Positions 32,001 through 47,000 of a stretch of 64,000 bases of DNA are shown piece after piece (the first letter of the stretch is position 1; each line of letters starts with the position of its first letter). The stretch is from Ciona intestinalis (Eukaryota; Chordata; Ascidiacea; Phlebobranchia; Cionidae), in NCBI RefSeq assembly GCF_000224145.3, contig NC_020167.2:1912113-1976112 (forward strand). The letters run 5' to 3'. The notes under the pieces are model-generated. The model was not told the DNA's origin. It worked only from the letters and a program-made list of their open reading frames with translations, and searched no databases. Made by a program: the position numbers and the translations under genes.

Positions 32001-35000
32001 GAGGTACCGAGCATCCACGTCACAGGCGGTGGAAAATGAAATCCAATACCGGTCCAACAAAGGAACAAAAAAAAGCATCCGTAGACGTAAGAAAGTACAG
32101 AGTGCTCTGATACCTGGTGAACTGCAACGAACCTCTGCCGGCACGTGGAGCGAGTATTTACGCGATTCGTGGGAGTTGTTTGTTCATAAAATCTTGGAGA
32201 ATCGAAAATCACTTCGTAAGTCGTCTCATCTTATTTTCGTGTTTGTTTTGATGGAAATTTGGGCATCGTTTTCGTGGAAATATTATGACCGAATCACCGT
32301 GTTAGTTTACGCCGAGCGTTTTAAGTCCCTTGTGATTAACTTGCCTGCGATCTTAAAAAACCACGAGCGAAAAGTTCAAATCGCTGTCCCAATCTAGTCC
32401 TGACCTCTGTACGTAGATCGCATACCTGATGATAAGGAAAGTTTGCACTTGAAACGACTTTGCGTCATTTGCGTGCGTTTGATGCATCGTGGTGGCTTGC
32501 GGTGCCATTGTTTGCAACCGGATTTCCCATAACCTCGTTCATACTTCTCGTTTTAATCTGACAAGACTTATAAATGATCGATCGATTTAGCTTTGACTCA
32601 CCTTAGATATGGTCGACTTGTTGCTGTCGTCGGTAAACGCTTGTGTGTTGTTTTACCGGCATACTGGCATTCATTCAATTGCCAAAAGCTCCTAACGTAT
32701 ATGTCTTAATATCGATATCGAAATATCGACGCTCGTTAAATTATGCATCACCACTGCATAGTTTCAGCGCTTTCATCTTTTGTGGGTTTTGAGATCGTCA
32801 AACGTTCGCGGTTACGACTCGCTTCTGGGTGACTACCACAGGTCAAATGGTGGCGTGAAGTTATGATTGAGTTTCACATCTTACACGAGCCGTAAATTAC
32901 TTTCTATGATCTTTGAACTGTTAAGGGTGCGTGACGTCAAACAAGTTTTTTAATACGTTGACTACAGAGCAACAGAGTCGAGTCAGTTACCGTGTATATA
33001 CCGTATATTGTTTCGTTCGAACGTGTGCCCAGCACGTTACAGCGTGATGTGAGAGCTGTCCTTCAGTCACCAATATTAAGTAATTGCGTCAACATAACGG
33101 TAAAGAGAGATGTCAGTCTAAATGACTCAGTGACCCCATTTGAACTGTGCAATATGGTTGTTTTTCTCCTTATTTTGAACGAAGCATGTTTTTCGGTAAT
33201 AATCAAATTCCAAGTCAATTGCAAACGCATTACGTCTCAAATTGGGGGTTTAAATTGGTTCTGCTGCCGAGTTATAAGAATCTGCGTCGTGACTCTCGTG
33301 TGCATTCAATTATGACCTAAAGCACGTTATTCGAAGCGAAGTATGTAAACAACGTCTGTCTGATGTCGCGATGCTAAAGCGTCGCAGCACTGCACAACTG
33401 TAGCGCCCATGTCGCAATCAAAGCATGCTAAATTCTGAGTAATTATTACGAAAGCTGAAGTTTCAGCTGAAACAACTTACGCAAACGGTAATTTAGCGAG
33501 ACACTTTTCCTTGAATGCCCTTCAAAGATTCTTTGTTGTTGCGGGCCTGCCATGTAATTAATTCCTCGTAACTTATGCGATTTCGAATCTCCCCAAATGC
33601 GTAAAACAATGTTGCAATGATTACGTCATTATAGCCAATGACGAAATTATATTTCGACACATTAAGTCGCATCATGTGTTCGACTCGTTGCGACACCGCG
33701 TGCTTACAGTGGCAAAAACCCCACCATTCAAAAGCAACTCTTTCATCCGCCCATCGCTGCTGCTATTAATATGCTTCCTTTACAACCAACACCTCGGAAA
33801 TTGCGCGTTACCAATTTATAAAAGGAGTTCGGAAGCAGGCCTACCCACGTTATGCTTGTTTAATACATGATGAATGTTTTGTTGTTTTATAATATGCATT
33901 CCCGTCCTACATATCCCGGTGGTATTAGGCTCTATTTAACTTCTTTTCAATATTTTTTCTTGTTAAATACGCCGCATGTGGCGCTGTGGGGCTGTGTATG
34001 CCACAGCGAGTAACGTTGTACAAATACGGAATAACTTCAGCGTGGGAAATTTGTAATATCTCAGCGCTCATTGAATTCCAAGTCTAAATTTAGGTCTCGC
34101 ATGTCATCAAGCGCAATTACCTATACCATACTCCCGGTCATATGCGAATGTTTCGTTAATACTAACGGATATATTTAGTAAAGGTATTTTGACGCTTATT
34201 AAAATCTGTTACATGATTGATTAGATCCTGTTACCGACAGAAAGTAAATAACTATCCGCCGCTGTTGGTGGGATTATTGCAATGCATATGTGTGTATACT
34301 ATGTGTAAATGCATATGTATGTATACTATGTGTAAATGCATATGTATGTATACTATGTGTAAATGCATATGTGTGTATACTATGTGTAAATGCATATGTG
34401 TGTATACTATGTGTAAATGCATATGTATGTATACTATGTGTAAATGCATATGTGTGTATACTATGTGTAAATGCATATGTATGTATACTATGTGTAAATG
34501 CATATGTATGTATACTATGTGTAAATGCAGTATGTGTGTGTGTAAACGGAGTTCAACTTATTTGTAATAGAGGTGAACGACCAGTAAATGGGTAAACGTG
34601 ACCGGACACACTTTTCGTTACTCTGATTTGTTGTGTTCATCACCAACTGTATTACTCACGTGTTGAGTTAACCCTTTCCGTTGCTCTTAAAGCTTAAGCA
34701 TCAAAGGTGCCTGCCGCCGTCCAGGCAAATGGAATGGACTGTAGTGACGGAGAAATGCATGCTGAAGATGCACTTACATGTTCTACTTATAGCAATTAAC
34801 TGTCAGTGTCAGGAGAAAATACCGCATTGGCAAACGAAAGCCTAGACTTAAATTGCGGGCACGGTGAATTGAAACGCGATAAAATCTTAAAAACTTCCGT
34901 GTTTTGTCGAGGGAACGCTATCTAAAGCCGTTGCTGCTGTGTTGTTTACGTTACTCAGCCGTACCTTACCACTGAGTCACTCAACTTTTGTAAAAGCTAG

Positions 35001-38000
35001 TCTTGGTGAAAAGTTCCTTTGTTTTAGAACGATTGAGGTATAAACCGTGGGCGGAGTTGATCAAAATAAAGATCTTAAGCCTTTGAGTTATCCACGATAC
35101 AACGATTACCTTTGTTTTTATTAGCTACGTCACTATAACATGTTACGCTGAGGCTCGCTTAATACTTACCTACTTGAGCCCCTGGCCTATCATAAAACTT
35201 TGTTTGTATAAGATCCAAATATAAAAGAAAACAAATATTACCCTCGATGTTGATGCAGCTGGGCTTGAAATTCACACGTGCTTGTGCCTGGTCGGTCGTG
35301 CCAGATTCTTTAATAACTGCTGCCTAAAAAATCATTCCACATTCGGGAGTGATTTCCGACCACCAATATAGCGTTAGCTAGTACCTGTCAATCAAAGCTA
35401 TTGTACAACCACTGCGCTCCCAATTTGCCATTCCATCGCAACGGAATGATTAAAAATATGGTACCGTTTAATACTCAAAATCGAGATAATGGATGGAAAT
35501 GGTTTACAAAGCTCGTCGGTTACAGCGATAAAGTGCCCAGCGTGGCCGTCTGCGGCTGAATGTGAAATTTCAACGATAGAAGAAAATGAAGTTTGTTTCT
35601 TGTCAGTCACTCTGTGTGCGGCAATCTCCATCACCCTTTCCCAACCCCTTATTTGACGAAATCATTATTCTCAAGTTGAATGGGCGGCTTTAATGTGGTC
35701 GTTAACTGACAAACCGATCCTTTGCTGGAGCACCGTATTATTGTAGCACGCATTGCCCTAGTTGCAGACCAAGTTTTGTTGGATTTGGCCGATTGTTGCG
35801 TCGTGTGCTGTACCGTAATATTTGTTATCAGCTTTAAGAATTAAAACGTGTTTCGCCTTAGGTTGATTATTTCAAGCTTCTCGGTCCACCATTGTGCATT
35901 GTGTTTGGGTATTGACGTAATGCAAAAGTGTTTCCAGATTACAATTCCTATCCTATACAAACTGAAAATCGTACAGTTTCGGAAACACCACTGCGTTGTC
36001 GTTAGTTGGCCGCGATTCTGCTTTCTCTAAACACGAGTTAGTCCGTGGCGCTCTATAGCGGGTATACCACCAAACCTAAACAGATACCGTTCACAACAAA
36101 GCTTTTGTTTAGACTTTTTGTCTATCGCTTCCGTCGCTCTTGTTAACGAGCGAAACCGCTTTTCCGCGAAACCACATTGTTTGGCACTGCCATACCACAC
36201 ACCTATGTCATCACATATGCTAAAATCAAGACATACTTTGTGCTCGGTTTGTTTTGCATGGGACGTCCAATATTACCAATTAATAATGTTGCTTTATTTT
36301 TTGTAAACAGAGAGACAAGCTGCAGACGCATGCAACTGGCTGAGAGCTGCTGGATTTCCCCAATACGCGCATTTCTACGAAGGTAAATAGCAAACTTGAC
36401 AGTGTCATTCTAATACGTCATTTTTTCACCGAGAAGGTGACGTAATAGTATTCAACCCGCTTTCACAGCTTTTAGGCTGCTTTCATAAATTTTCTCCCCT
36501 CTCCATGATTTAATAATGAGATTTTTGTAGCTCCTAAAACACAAATTTTAAAACTATGTTTAATTCATGAAATTTTAGGCGTCTCATGCAAAGACTACCT
36601 CTGAAATATTTCCATATAAACCTCTCTCTATAATTCAGAGATTACATTACACTGTGGGGTTGGTATTCTATGGAATGCACAGATATTTAATCATTATCTT
36701 TTTATAGCGGGGCTATTTCCTGTCGACATTGCCAGCGTCAGCGGGGACCACGATTTCCTCGGCCAGGAACATATCGCAGCTCTTGTGAGGTAAACCGTTT
36801 GCTTATCAATCCTCCTGTATATATTTGGCTTACATTGTAAAACGGCTATTATCGATTTAGGGATTTAATTTGTGGCAGCGATTTGAATTATTTAGCTTCC
36901 GTCAGGTATAGAACATTATGTTAGTATTGGCTTCCATAGATTTACAATAATTACATTAGGGTCTGTACAAACGGGCTCTAAATAGCAAACCTGTTCCAAC
37001 GATATATTTGGCTGTTACCGTGGTAGTATATACCAAAAAATACTAGGATGGGGGAAGATAGGACACCTTTTCATTCTATTTTCTTATGGCATTTGGTAGT
37101 AAACGAAAAAATTCAAAGAATTATGATACCGTACCCTCACGACTCCCATAGACCGTTGTTATTTGTTTAAAACACGATCAGGGTATTTAAATATTATGTG
37201 CTAATGGTGTCCCATCTCCCTCCACCCTACTATATCATAACAAATCTGATTTCGAAAAAAAACCTTACGTAAATGGAAAATTTCCGCTAAAACGGCTGCC
37301 GGGGTAGGTGCCTAATTTAGCATGTCGTCGTTCCTGTGATGTTGGGTGGGTCGACTGAACTTGCGATGGACGATAACAAACGTATGATTGAGTCACTGTC
37401 ATTTCGGCACAACTATCGGGGTGGTTTCATCATTTCGTGCGTCACGGATTGCCTGCTGACGACAATTTGTAGAAACCCGTACATTGTAGTTAGTGGGTAG
37501 TGGCCGGGTAACAAACAAAGTAATCAGTCGGATTAAATAAACACAAAAACAGGCAGTTTCGTCATTTTTCTCATCGTTGTTTTTCGGCCGCACGTACGTC
37601 GAGGCATGACTAAAACAGCTGCTTTATTTTTAAAGAATTACCTGTTCGTTTCAAAGGGAGTGTGCAATTGTTTTTCCGATCTAGTGGGTAATTTTTGGAG
37701 ACAAAAATACTGTTCTACAAGTGTAAAGCAGCTTTTAAGGCGCTTGGCTATGGATTGAGCTGACATATCTCATCAAACAAATCGCCCACAATGCCCTTTC
37801 TCTATATTGCAATCTCGGCAAAAAATATGTTTTCCTATCTTTGCAGCTCTGGGCGTGTTAAGCATATTTTCTTTAAAAAGTTAAAGATTACTATCATCGG
37901 TGCCGCTATTAGCGCTTACGATTCCAACATTTTCGGCATCGTTCGGAATAAATCGGATTTTCTTCATTATTCGTGCATTTCGTCGGCCGGAACACATGAG

Positions 38001-41000
38001 TTGAACGCATGTTGGTGTAAGGTCGAACAAAAGGCTTAATGAGAAAGTTTTAAAGATACTTTTGGCTCATTCGCAAAATCGTCTAGGCGTTTGATCCGAT
38101 AATAAATGGCCTTAACAAAAGAGATTCAATAATCGCGCAAGTTTAACCTTAATTGACACCGGTCAAGTTATCAACCCGCAGACTTCGACGCACGGTCAGC
38201 TTACAAAATGATGCATCCGTATAAAACAGTTTGTTGATAATTATTTTTTCTGCATTTTGTGATAATTGACTTTTTAAGTTTGGTTGTGTGTCCTTAATTC
38301 GGTGGCGTTAATGGACAACTTCTTCAAGCTGTGCATATCGCGTCTGTGTGTCGCCTTGTTTAAGTGTTGATGTACAGCAGACACTATACGGAACTATCGT
38401 GGCCTATGTATATTTATACGCCTCGAAACGGAATGCGTGCATCTATTAATAACTAACATGCTTAGGAGTCACCCAAGCCCTAAGAACGTGTGTATTTGCG
38501 GCCTTCTTACACGCCTTTTTATAGAGAAAGTGTAAAAATAAACCTAACCAATCCGAAACTGTAACCAAATATACCACTTACAAAACACCCCCTACTCAAA
38601 GGCGCACGAATTTGTTTTCGCCCGTGTTATGTAAGCATGACGTTAGAGTTGATGACGTCATAACACCCTAATCATACGGAAGAACGATTTTACGCCCGGA
38701 TAATAAAGTTCCTAGGTATACGTGACCGTATAACGTACAGGAGATAACAAAGTCTACCCTTCCATCTAGAATTCTTAATAAGCGTTTCGTAACACCTTGA
38801 AAGTGACACCTCTTAAGATCTATTAACGATAAGACGGGTAATCTTGATTTTCCACACAATGCAATCAAGACAAACCATCTTAGAGGAAGGCATTATAACA
38901 AGCAGTCTATCCGACCTTATCGCTTCAAGAATTCCTGGTGTGCCGGTTGTTTATATTCACTACATGCATTAAGCTCCCATTTACATAATGCGCTCAGGCC
39001 CAGTCGCCTGTACTGTTTAATATAAACTTTAAACAACACAATAGATCAAGTGCTCGTTGCCATTTGCTTAGTTTACGAAGATTGGTCTGTTCGATTTATT
39101 CGCTGTTATGGAACTGCGGCACTTTTCTTGTGGCCTGATCAAAGCGTTTTAGATTCCCGCCGCGTCGGTTCTCGTGATTGGGATCTTAAAATAGCATTTT
39201 CGCGTGCGTTTGACATGCGGTGGACTGCCCACAAAACATAGACGAGCCAGTTTCAGATTCAAATCTTTGAAATTGCAGTTCGAATGTTACTCAAACAGTC
39301 GTCAGTTCGTACTCCGCCTAACGGAAGATGATATGGGTCCGTCTACAGACTTCTATGTTTGCAGCGACCAAAAATAACGCTGATCTCACTGTGTGATTTG
39401 GTAAATTTCATATTGCGTTCCAGAAATAGCAGTTCGGGATCGTTTCAGTCGAGTGGCCGTGTTTACCACAGCATACTTCTTATCATTCGATCGTCTGTCC
39501 TTGCAGTAATGCGAGCGCTCATGTATCGGGCGACTGACGTGAGCAAATCCCTTCCCGACCCCTGACTTTCAGAGCGACCGCAGCATCTCATTACACCCAC
39601 GATGCGGGTGCCAGTAATGCTCTGAGGATAGGCCGCTCTTGACCTGTCAATAATGCAAGTGCATTCCCATCCGATACCCACAGCGGCTACGTGACTAACA
39701 GACCGTAGATACGCTGTTCAGGTTTATTTTGGTCGGTGTATTCAAAATATTGACGCCTCGAGTTATTGTGGATCTTTTTTACTAACCCGATATCTAGTTT
39801 TATCTGCAAAAGATTTGGTACCTTTATGATTCATAATTCAGAGAAGCAATTCAAACACCCGCAATAACAATGGACATATTCGCGATCTTTATCAAGCATA
39901 TAAATGCTTGCCCATATACCACCTACTGGATTACAAGTTACTACTTTTTCTGGGTAATTATAAATGGATTTTTTTAACAATGTCCAATGTACATTTTGTT
40001 ATACTTCTTCGGCTGTCGATGATTTTGGATCTTACAACAAAGCCAGACCGGCGGTTGTATCCCCATAGGAGACGGTGGCATGTTGCAGTGCATGGCGGTC
40101 CCCCAGGAGCCGGGGTTGGTTTCCACGTCTAGGAGTAAACAAATCCTGGTCGGTCACGTCACTCAAATATGTCAGAGTACCTGTTAAATTTCGCACCATA
40201 GGAAGTCTACACGTTCAAGATATTCATTATAAACGACTCTGACAGCTACTTCCGTCGGACAAATCAATGAATGCCGGTTTTTAGGAAAGAAATTGTTAAC
40301 ATTGTTTACCACCGTCACCACCGCACTTTGCGTGTGGAAGTGTTAAAGCGATCGACAACATGGTAGTGCCGTACGCTGTCTAGCTCTTCATTTATTCACC
40401 TCTCAGCAGCGGAGCCGAAGTACTTTAACGCTATCCTCGATTCATTTAGCAACTAATGACTGAATATCGACCGGTAGACTTATTACGCATTACTAACCGG
40501 TGCAAAAAATCGATGCCTTAGTCCCAGCCCTTGCTTGCGTTGGCGAGGGTTGCGCTACCATTACTCCGACAGCTGTACACCGTAAGCAGCCATGATGCAT
40601 GTGTTAGCTGCACGCTCTACAATATGATTGGATTTTTATAGGAAATAGTCGATAGAAGCGCTTTTATATCCAGTAAATCGACATCTATTTAGCGTTGTTG
40701 CTCATGTTAAGTGGTTGCTGGTGCCTTGGATGAGCATAGCAGCTAGATCGGATTTTAAAAAGTTAATTTCTGGATTAATCATGATGACTTTGAGTAGCTA
40801 TAATTTGACGGTTTTGTAGTTAATGATCCATCGCCTAGTTTGTGGTATACGATTTGTCGATAAGCAGAATGTGCTTAGCTTGAGTTGTCCAGCAGGTTTA
40901 AGTTAAAGTGAATGTACTCAGTACATAGGGAGATGTTTATGTTATGATAAACGAGTGTTCAGTACGTATGACGTCACTTGTAAAGCTATACCGCAGGTTA

Positions 41001-44000
41001 TCGAAAAGATTATGGTACGTTCTATACACCAATATACAAGTTGAAATAGGCGTATATATGAAGAGTTACAAAAGGCTGTCAATTGTTCAATTTTCCAGAC
41101 AAACGGTTTTCGCTGGCGACTGTTTATTTCTGATTATTACGTCAAAGCGTTACTTAGCAACACGCCCAAATCACTCGCTCGACTGATTTTTATTTTGACA
41201 TTTCTTCAATCGACATAAAATTGAGTTATGTGAAAAAAAGTCTGGAATGCGATAAATTGTACATATTTTTATTCCAGTTTAAAACTGTCGGCTTACTCAC
41301 GCACTGAGCAGTGGTAATTATTTCATATTTAACACTTTTGTGGTCAATACTTACTTAAATTTCACATTTACTCATGCTTTATATTGTTTGCAGGCGACTC
41401 AATGTGCTCAACAAATGTGCAAGTATGAGATTGGATAAAGCGGTGGTAAGTGTGAAATACTTCTTATGAAACGAATATTTTACCAAATACGCATGCCAGG
41501 TGTTACATTACGTTAAAGTAGCTTTCCCTCATAACGTGTTTGGGTGACATTCGAAATAGCTGTGGTTTTGTATATATGATATCTTCCTGGTTTTGTTATT
41601 ATTCACAATAGTATCAAATACTTAACCGGTATTTGCTGCAATCCTAACATAGCAACTGTCAGTGCTAATGCTCGCAAGGTTACAGATATTTATGTAGTAT
41701 CGGATTTTGTTTTGTCGCGTCCGCTTGCTGAGTGCCTCCGACAGCTTAGCTCCTGTTTTCCACAAAACAGATCAGCGAGAAGACGCCAGCGCGAAAAAAT
41801 CTTAAAATTTTCCACTGCAGACAGCGCCTTTTTCGAATTTCTTGCAGTAGAGGCCCGCTTGTTAGTATGTGTGCAATTGCGCAATACGGCACAGGTTATT
41901 AGTTCCCCACGATTTCCAATAATCAGCATTTCTGTCGATTAATACCGCTTATCGGTCTCTAGCGGCGTCGGCGTGTTGTGTTAGCTGCCAGCAATGAATG
42001 AAGCATTGTGTGCCACGTCATATACGATAGGAGAAATTGGTACCCATGGTAGGTGGTTAGGTGGAAAGCGGTTTCAGATAAGGCAACCTCGGTGTCGGGG
42101 GTTGCCAACAAACCTGATAATATGTAATCGATGGCTGGAACTGGTTATATCAGCACCTCCACGCAGCATGCGAATTCTTCATTATAGGACACAACAGTAG
42201 CTCGTAGCCGTGCAATCATTTCGGACAACAATCTTCCATTAAATCGCATCTCTGGATACCGCAACAATGCGCGTTATTTAGCGGAACTTACAATTGGTTT
42301 GTTCTGTTTTCGAATTCGAGTCACGGCCTTGTGGCGCTGGTCACAATATCCGATGTTCATTGTCACAACCCATCATTATGAATCAACACGCTTCCTCCGT
42401 CCACGCGTTCCGCGCATTCTGGTGGAAATTTATTATGAAATTAAATAAATCAGTTCATCGGCAGGACTACAATTATCTTGTTTGCTCTTTTAGCAACGAA
42501 TTATTCTTTATTTTACAAGTGCAATTTTAGAGAAATTTGTTTTTCTGATTGTCAATAATATTACGTTGACGATCACGACCTCTTTAACTTTATGGCTATT
42601 GTACTTGATTATGTATCATCACGTATGCGGAGGTTGCGTGAATAAACGTTTGCAATTGTTGTACATCCGCTACTTGAGGTTAACCATTCATAGACGTTGG
42701 TATAAAGTAGCAACAAAACGTGCACGTCAATCAAAAACCATCAGTGTGTCCGATGTAACATTAACCGTGGCAGCTCGAGTGGAAATCGATGCTTTTTGCG
42801 GTTTATCCACAATCGTTGGCCCAGCTTAGTTACAATTGTTCACGATCAGGAGTCTGGTTGGTCGTTTCCTTTTCACGGTATAAACCGTATCCAATATTGG
42901 AGGCGATAACCCTAGATTGTGACCTCCTCGTGCCTCCGGTATTGTTCGCAGTGTAAATTCCATTGGTCGCAGTTGACATGGTGGTCACGCTGGTACCGGA
43001 TACGTTTGTTTAATTTTTCATCTCGGATTTGTCGGAAGCTAAAGATAAACAAATACACAGCAGTGTAGCCGGGGGCTCGAAGGCGGTTTTGCTTGCCAAG
43101 TATTCTTGTATAAGTGATTAATGCGCATGTCTAATTGTTTATACCCAGCCATTTTGACCGTATCGGACCTTTTCTTATGTCCTTACTTTACCCGTCGAAA
43201 CTTATAAACACAAGCTTAAAGTGAGGCGAGGTCGCCTTATTCGGTACATTGGCCCGCAAAACCGGGGACCTTTTAGCTTTTTGTAGGTCGTTTTAAGCGC
43301 CGTGAACTCAATTAAGATCGGTTGGTGTAAAAATTTGCCAGGGCAGAGCATTTGACAAAANNNNNNNNNNNNNNNNNNNNNNNNNNNNNNNNNNNNNNNN
43401 NNNNNNNNNNGCTAAATTCAGGTTGCTTTAAATCTGCGGGGTTTCACCTTACACCAACCACTCAATCTTAGGCATTTCGGCGCTATTTCTGAAGCTGGCC
43501 ATTATGCTATCGGTGTCAGTTTGCTGCTTGTACGCAGGAAGTTGGGATAAACTGTCATTATTGTCTCAAGTAAGCCTGCCACTGTTGAAGGCGGTATTTG
43601 TTCCGCAAATCGAAGCTTCGAAATCTCATTTTGCAGCTGTCTTATATTCGGGTGGTTGCCAACGCTGTAATTAGAACCTTAACGAACAGGCGTACAGAAC
43701 GAAAATATTTTCTCTGTGTGAATTTTCGGAATTAAATATATTCAATCAGCGAACACGGTAAAATTAGATGCCATGCTTCACTGACACAACCGCAGTCTCG
43801 ACCACGAAAGAATTCAGCTTATATAAATGAAATTTACCTTGCCATGGAAATTTTTATATTACATGCGGGTTACTTCCTAACAAAAAGGTTTACTTTCGAA
43901 ACACAATTATCTATAAGGAGCCCAGTACTATAAAGTCCTTTTTTGTTCCAATGATATAGTATAGGGTAGGGAAAGATGGGACACCTTTTCATTCTATTTT

Positions 44001-47000
44001 CTCGTCCCATTTGGTAGTAAACAAAGAACATTCAAAGAATTATAAAACCGTATCCTCACGACTCCCATAGACAGTTAGTAATTGTTTAAATCACAATCAG
44101 ATATTTGGATACAATGTGCTAAAGTGTCCCATCTCCCCCCAGCACCCTACCATATGTGTCAATACGTCATTTATTTTTCATCACGTGATGCAGAAGCTCG
44201 TCCAACGAAGGCACACTTCAATTTACGATTAATGTTTCGAATACTCAGCAATACCTTGAACCGACTCCAATCTCCCCACTTGCCTTAAAAGCGGAAAAGT
44301 TGTCTAATTTACGGATTAGAATTCCTCTACCGACGTCATTCCTCTTAATAATTAGCGCATTCGGTCTCGTCAGTGTCTAAATTCGCCACCAAACGTGTTG
44401 CAAGCGGTTACTGCGTGAAGTTGAAAGCGTTGGTCCAGGTGCCGTAACCACGGGCTCGGCAGGTAAAGGCTGCAGTTACGTCAGTACGCCCACTCGATAA
44501 GAAGTTCATTGCTACTCGAACTTAAAACGGTGTGGAGGGAATGAGTAATATGTAGATTTGATTGGAATGCGAGTTGAACAACAAAAAGTTTCCCACACTT
44601 TTCATATCTCGATTGCGGTGACGCCTTTTAACTTATAACCTTTCGTCGCAAACAAGTTTGTTTCTGCAAATGTTTATCGCCCCAAAGATTAAGAGATTGC
44701 TGGTGTTACTTCCGTACGTAACCTTCCCAACCCGATGCGGAGGTGGCAATTTTTCGAAGCCGTGACGTCATCAACGGAACCACGGCCAGGGGTCGTAACT
44801 ATTTCAACCAGCACTTGACGCTTGGATGTGGGGGTTGCCATTTCCTGCCAACCTTTTGTTATTTCTCCGCGAACTCGGCCGTCGCATTTTCCTGTCGCTC
44901 TATCAACAGGTTGTGAAGCTATGACGCATGAACTATGTTTATATCGCAAACTGTGGCCTTGTGTATACTCAACAGCTGGCATTCCACGACGTGCTGGCTT
45001 TATCCCAACTCAGTGATCTGTGAAGTGACTTTGTATTGCCACCCATGCTATAGCGCACCAACGGCGTTGTTCGCTTCAATTTTATAAACAAGATCCGGTA
45101 CAGAATTGCGTTTTTCAAATGCTTGTCCGTGCGGATTTGATTTGATGCTGGGGGAAGCTTGATTGTTGTGGCTCCTGTTGCAAATGGTTTAGACAGGAAG
45201 AGTCGTATTGTTGTGCTCGGAGTTTGGCAACAAGGACATACGTAATTGCAATGCAACACCGGCCCTTACTGACGTGTACTGTACAACAATGGGATTCCGA
45301 CGGTCGTGTGACAGCACTCTTCTGCCACATTTGCCAATCTGAAAGATATACTTCCATATTTTCGTGCCAACGTCGCGCGAGAATTTCTTGTTTACCGGGC
45401 GTAGTGGCGAAAACAAGCCACGATCGCTACTCCCAAAGTTGGGCTTGAATGGCGGGTGGGTAACTTGCTGAAGATAGGGATTACGTTGCATTACACCCCG
45501 TGTCATTTTGTCAAAGACCTCCCGACACTGTGGCAAGATATTCTATTCATGCCAATGGAAACGTATAATTCCGGGGTTAGCTATACTTCCGACGGGAAGG
45601 GCACGGAAACCATTCTGGTGGAAAAAACAACCCCACGTTCTGGGTGTACTAGTGTTTGGTCAGTGACCTTGAAAATATATATTTGCAAACATCAAATACA
45701 CCATGTTACCTTTACAAGAGAAATTATTCATTCAATTTCAATGCTATGCCGTGTGTGCATATTGTTTTATTGCATTGACGGCCGTAGTGCCGAGGTCAAA
45801 TAGCGCATTCTTCCAAATTCCTGGTTAAAGTCGTGTCCTGGGCGGAACGGTTAGTATAATAAGAGCTCGAAAAGTAAACATCGCGAGCAATCTGATCTGG
45901 CCTTTATGACACACATACCTGATGAACGATCGCAATTATGCGGGCCGGCCAATACACGCGCCACTTTAATTGGAAATTTATTATCGCCCGGCGTCTTGTT
46001 TATCACGCGATGACCAATGTACATAGGTTGCTGACCGGGCCATGCGACCCCTCCCTGTATTTTACATGGTTGTGAGCTATTGTGGTGGAAATTGGCGTGG
46101 GTTTCAATTTGATTGTTTTTAAGGTTTCCTCGTTGTTTTAAGTGGGTCGTTGTCGTGGTATGTCTGATTCATTGCGTTTTCCTCCCAAAGCATACAACGC
46201 AATTGCTGTGTATGGGAGATATATATATGTATAAGCATACAATTAAAATCAGCACTTTGGTTTTTGTAACTGCGGTTCTTCCACGTGTGCTTTATCAAAA
46301 CGCTCGGGGTGTTCCCGTGTGGTTCAATCATGCCAAACCGACCGGTGTTTTAATCACCTATGTAGTCAATCAAACGATGTCTTGCGAAAGGTCTGAAGCG
46401 ACCAAAGCCGAGGCTGGTTTAAGGCGGAGGGAGCGATCTATCACAGTCGTCGGTGATCGGCGACAGGCTGTTTTGACGTTCGTCTCTTAAATTTTGCCAC
46501 CCATGTAGTCATGCTGCGCGGCTTCCACCTGGGACAACTGTTCACCTAAATTAAACGGCCTCCGTTGCCCTGGGATGGAATCATGCTTGGACCTGCGTGA
46601 ACCGTTGTCGAAGTTGCGAAAACAAGTCTTTTGTAAATAGCTGAATCAATACTCAAATCAACTTTGCAATTTTCCAAGAGCCTGGTCTCATCTTTTTTAT
46701 CAGTTTCAGTCTCCATAGAATCACGCGTATAAAACATAACTGGGAGTTTTACCAATTCATTTTCTAGGGATATACTTGTCAATTACTGCTCATCACCAAC
46801 CCAGCCACGTCGTTTGAAAGTGTTACCAAAACCGCATTGAACCCAAACAATGTTACTCATATTTTTTGTGGTCGGGCACAAGAGTTTGAACAACTATTCC
46901 ACGTCTCGTCTCCTCCCCGCAGACCACTCGGCCGGGTATCCGTCTCAGTTAAGCGTCTCTTAAACTTTCACTCCTCTTGTCTATCGTATCAATTGCCATA

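Noticed and set aside
34281..34529. CRISPR-like array
   Set aside because: Units are directly adjacent with no unique spacers, and the DNA is eukaryotic.
34217..34595. Long cysteine/tyrosine repeat proteins on both strands
   Set aside because: They are translations of the 27-bp minisatellite, whose unit length is a multiple of three.
41690..41942. Overlapping open frames of about 76-79 codons on both strands
   Set aside because: No similarity to anything known and no phase link to the nearby SAM exon; likely chance.
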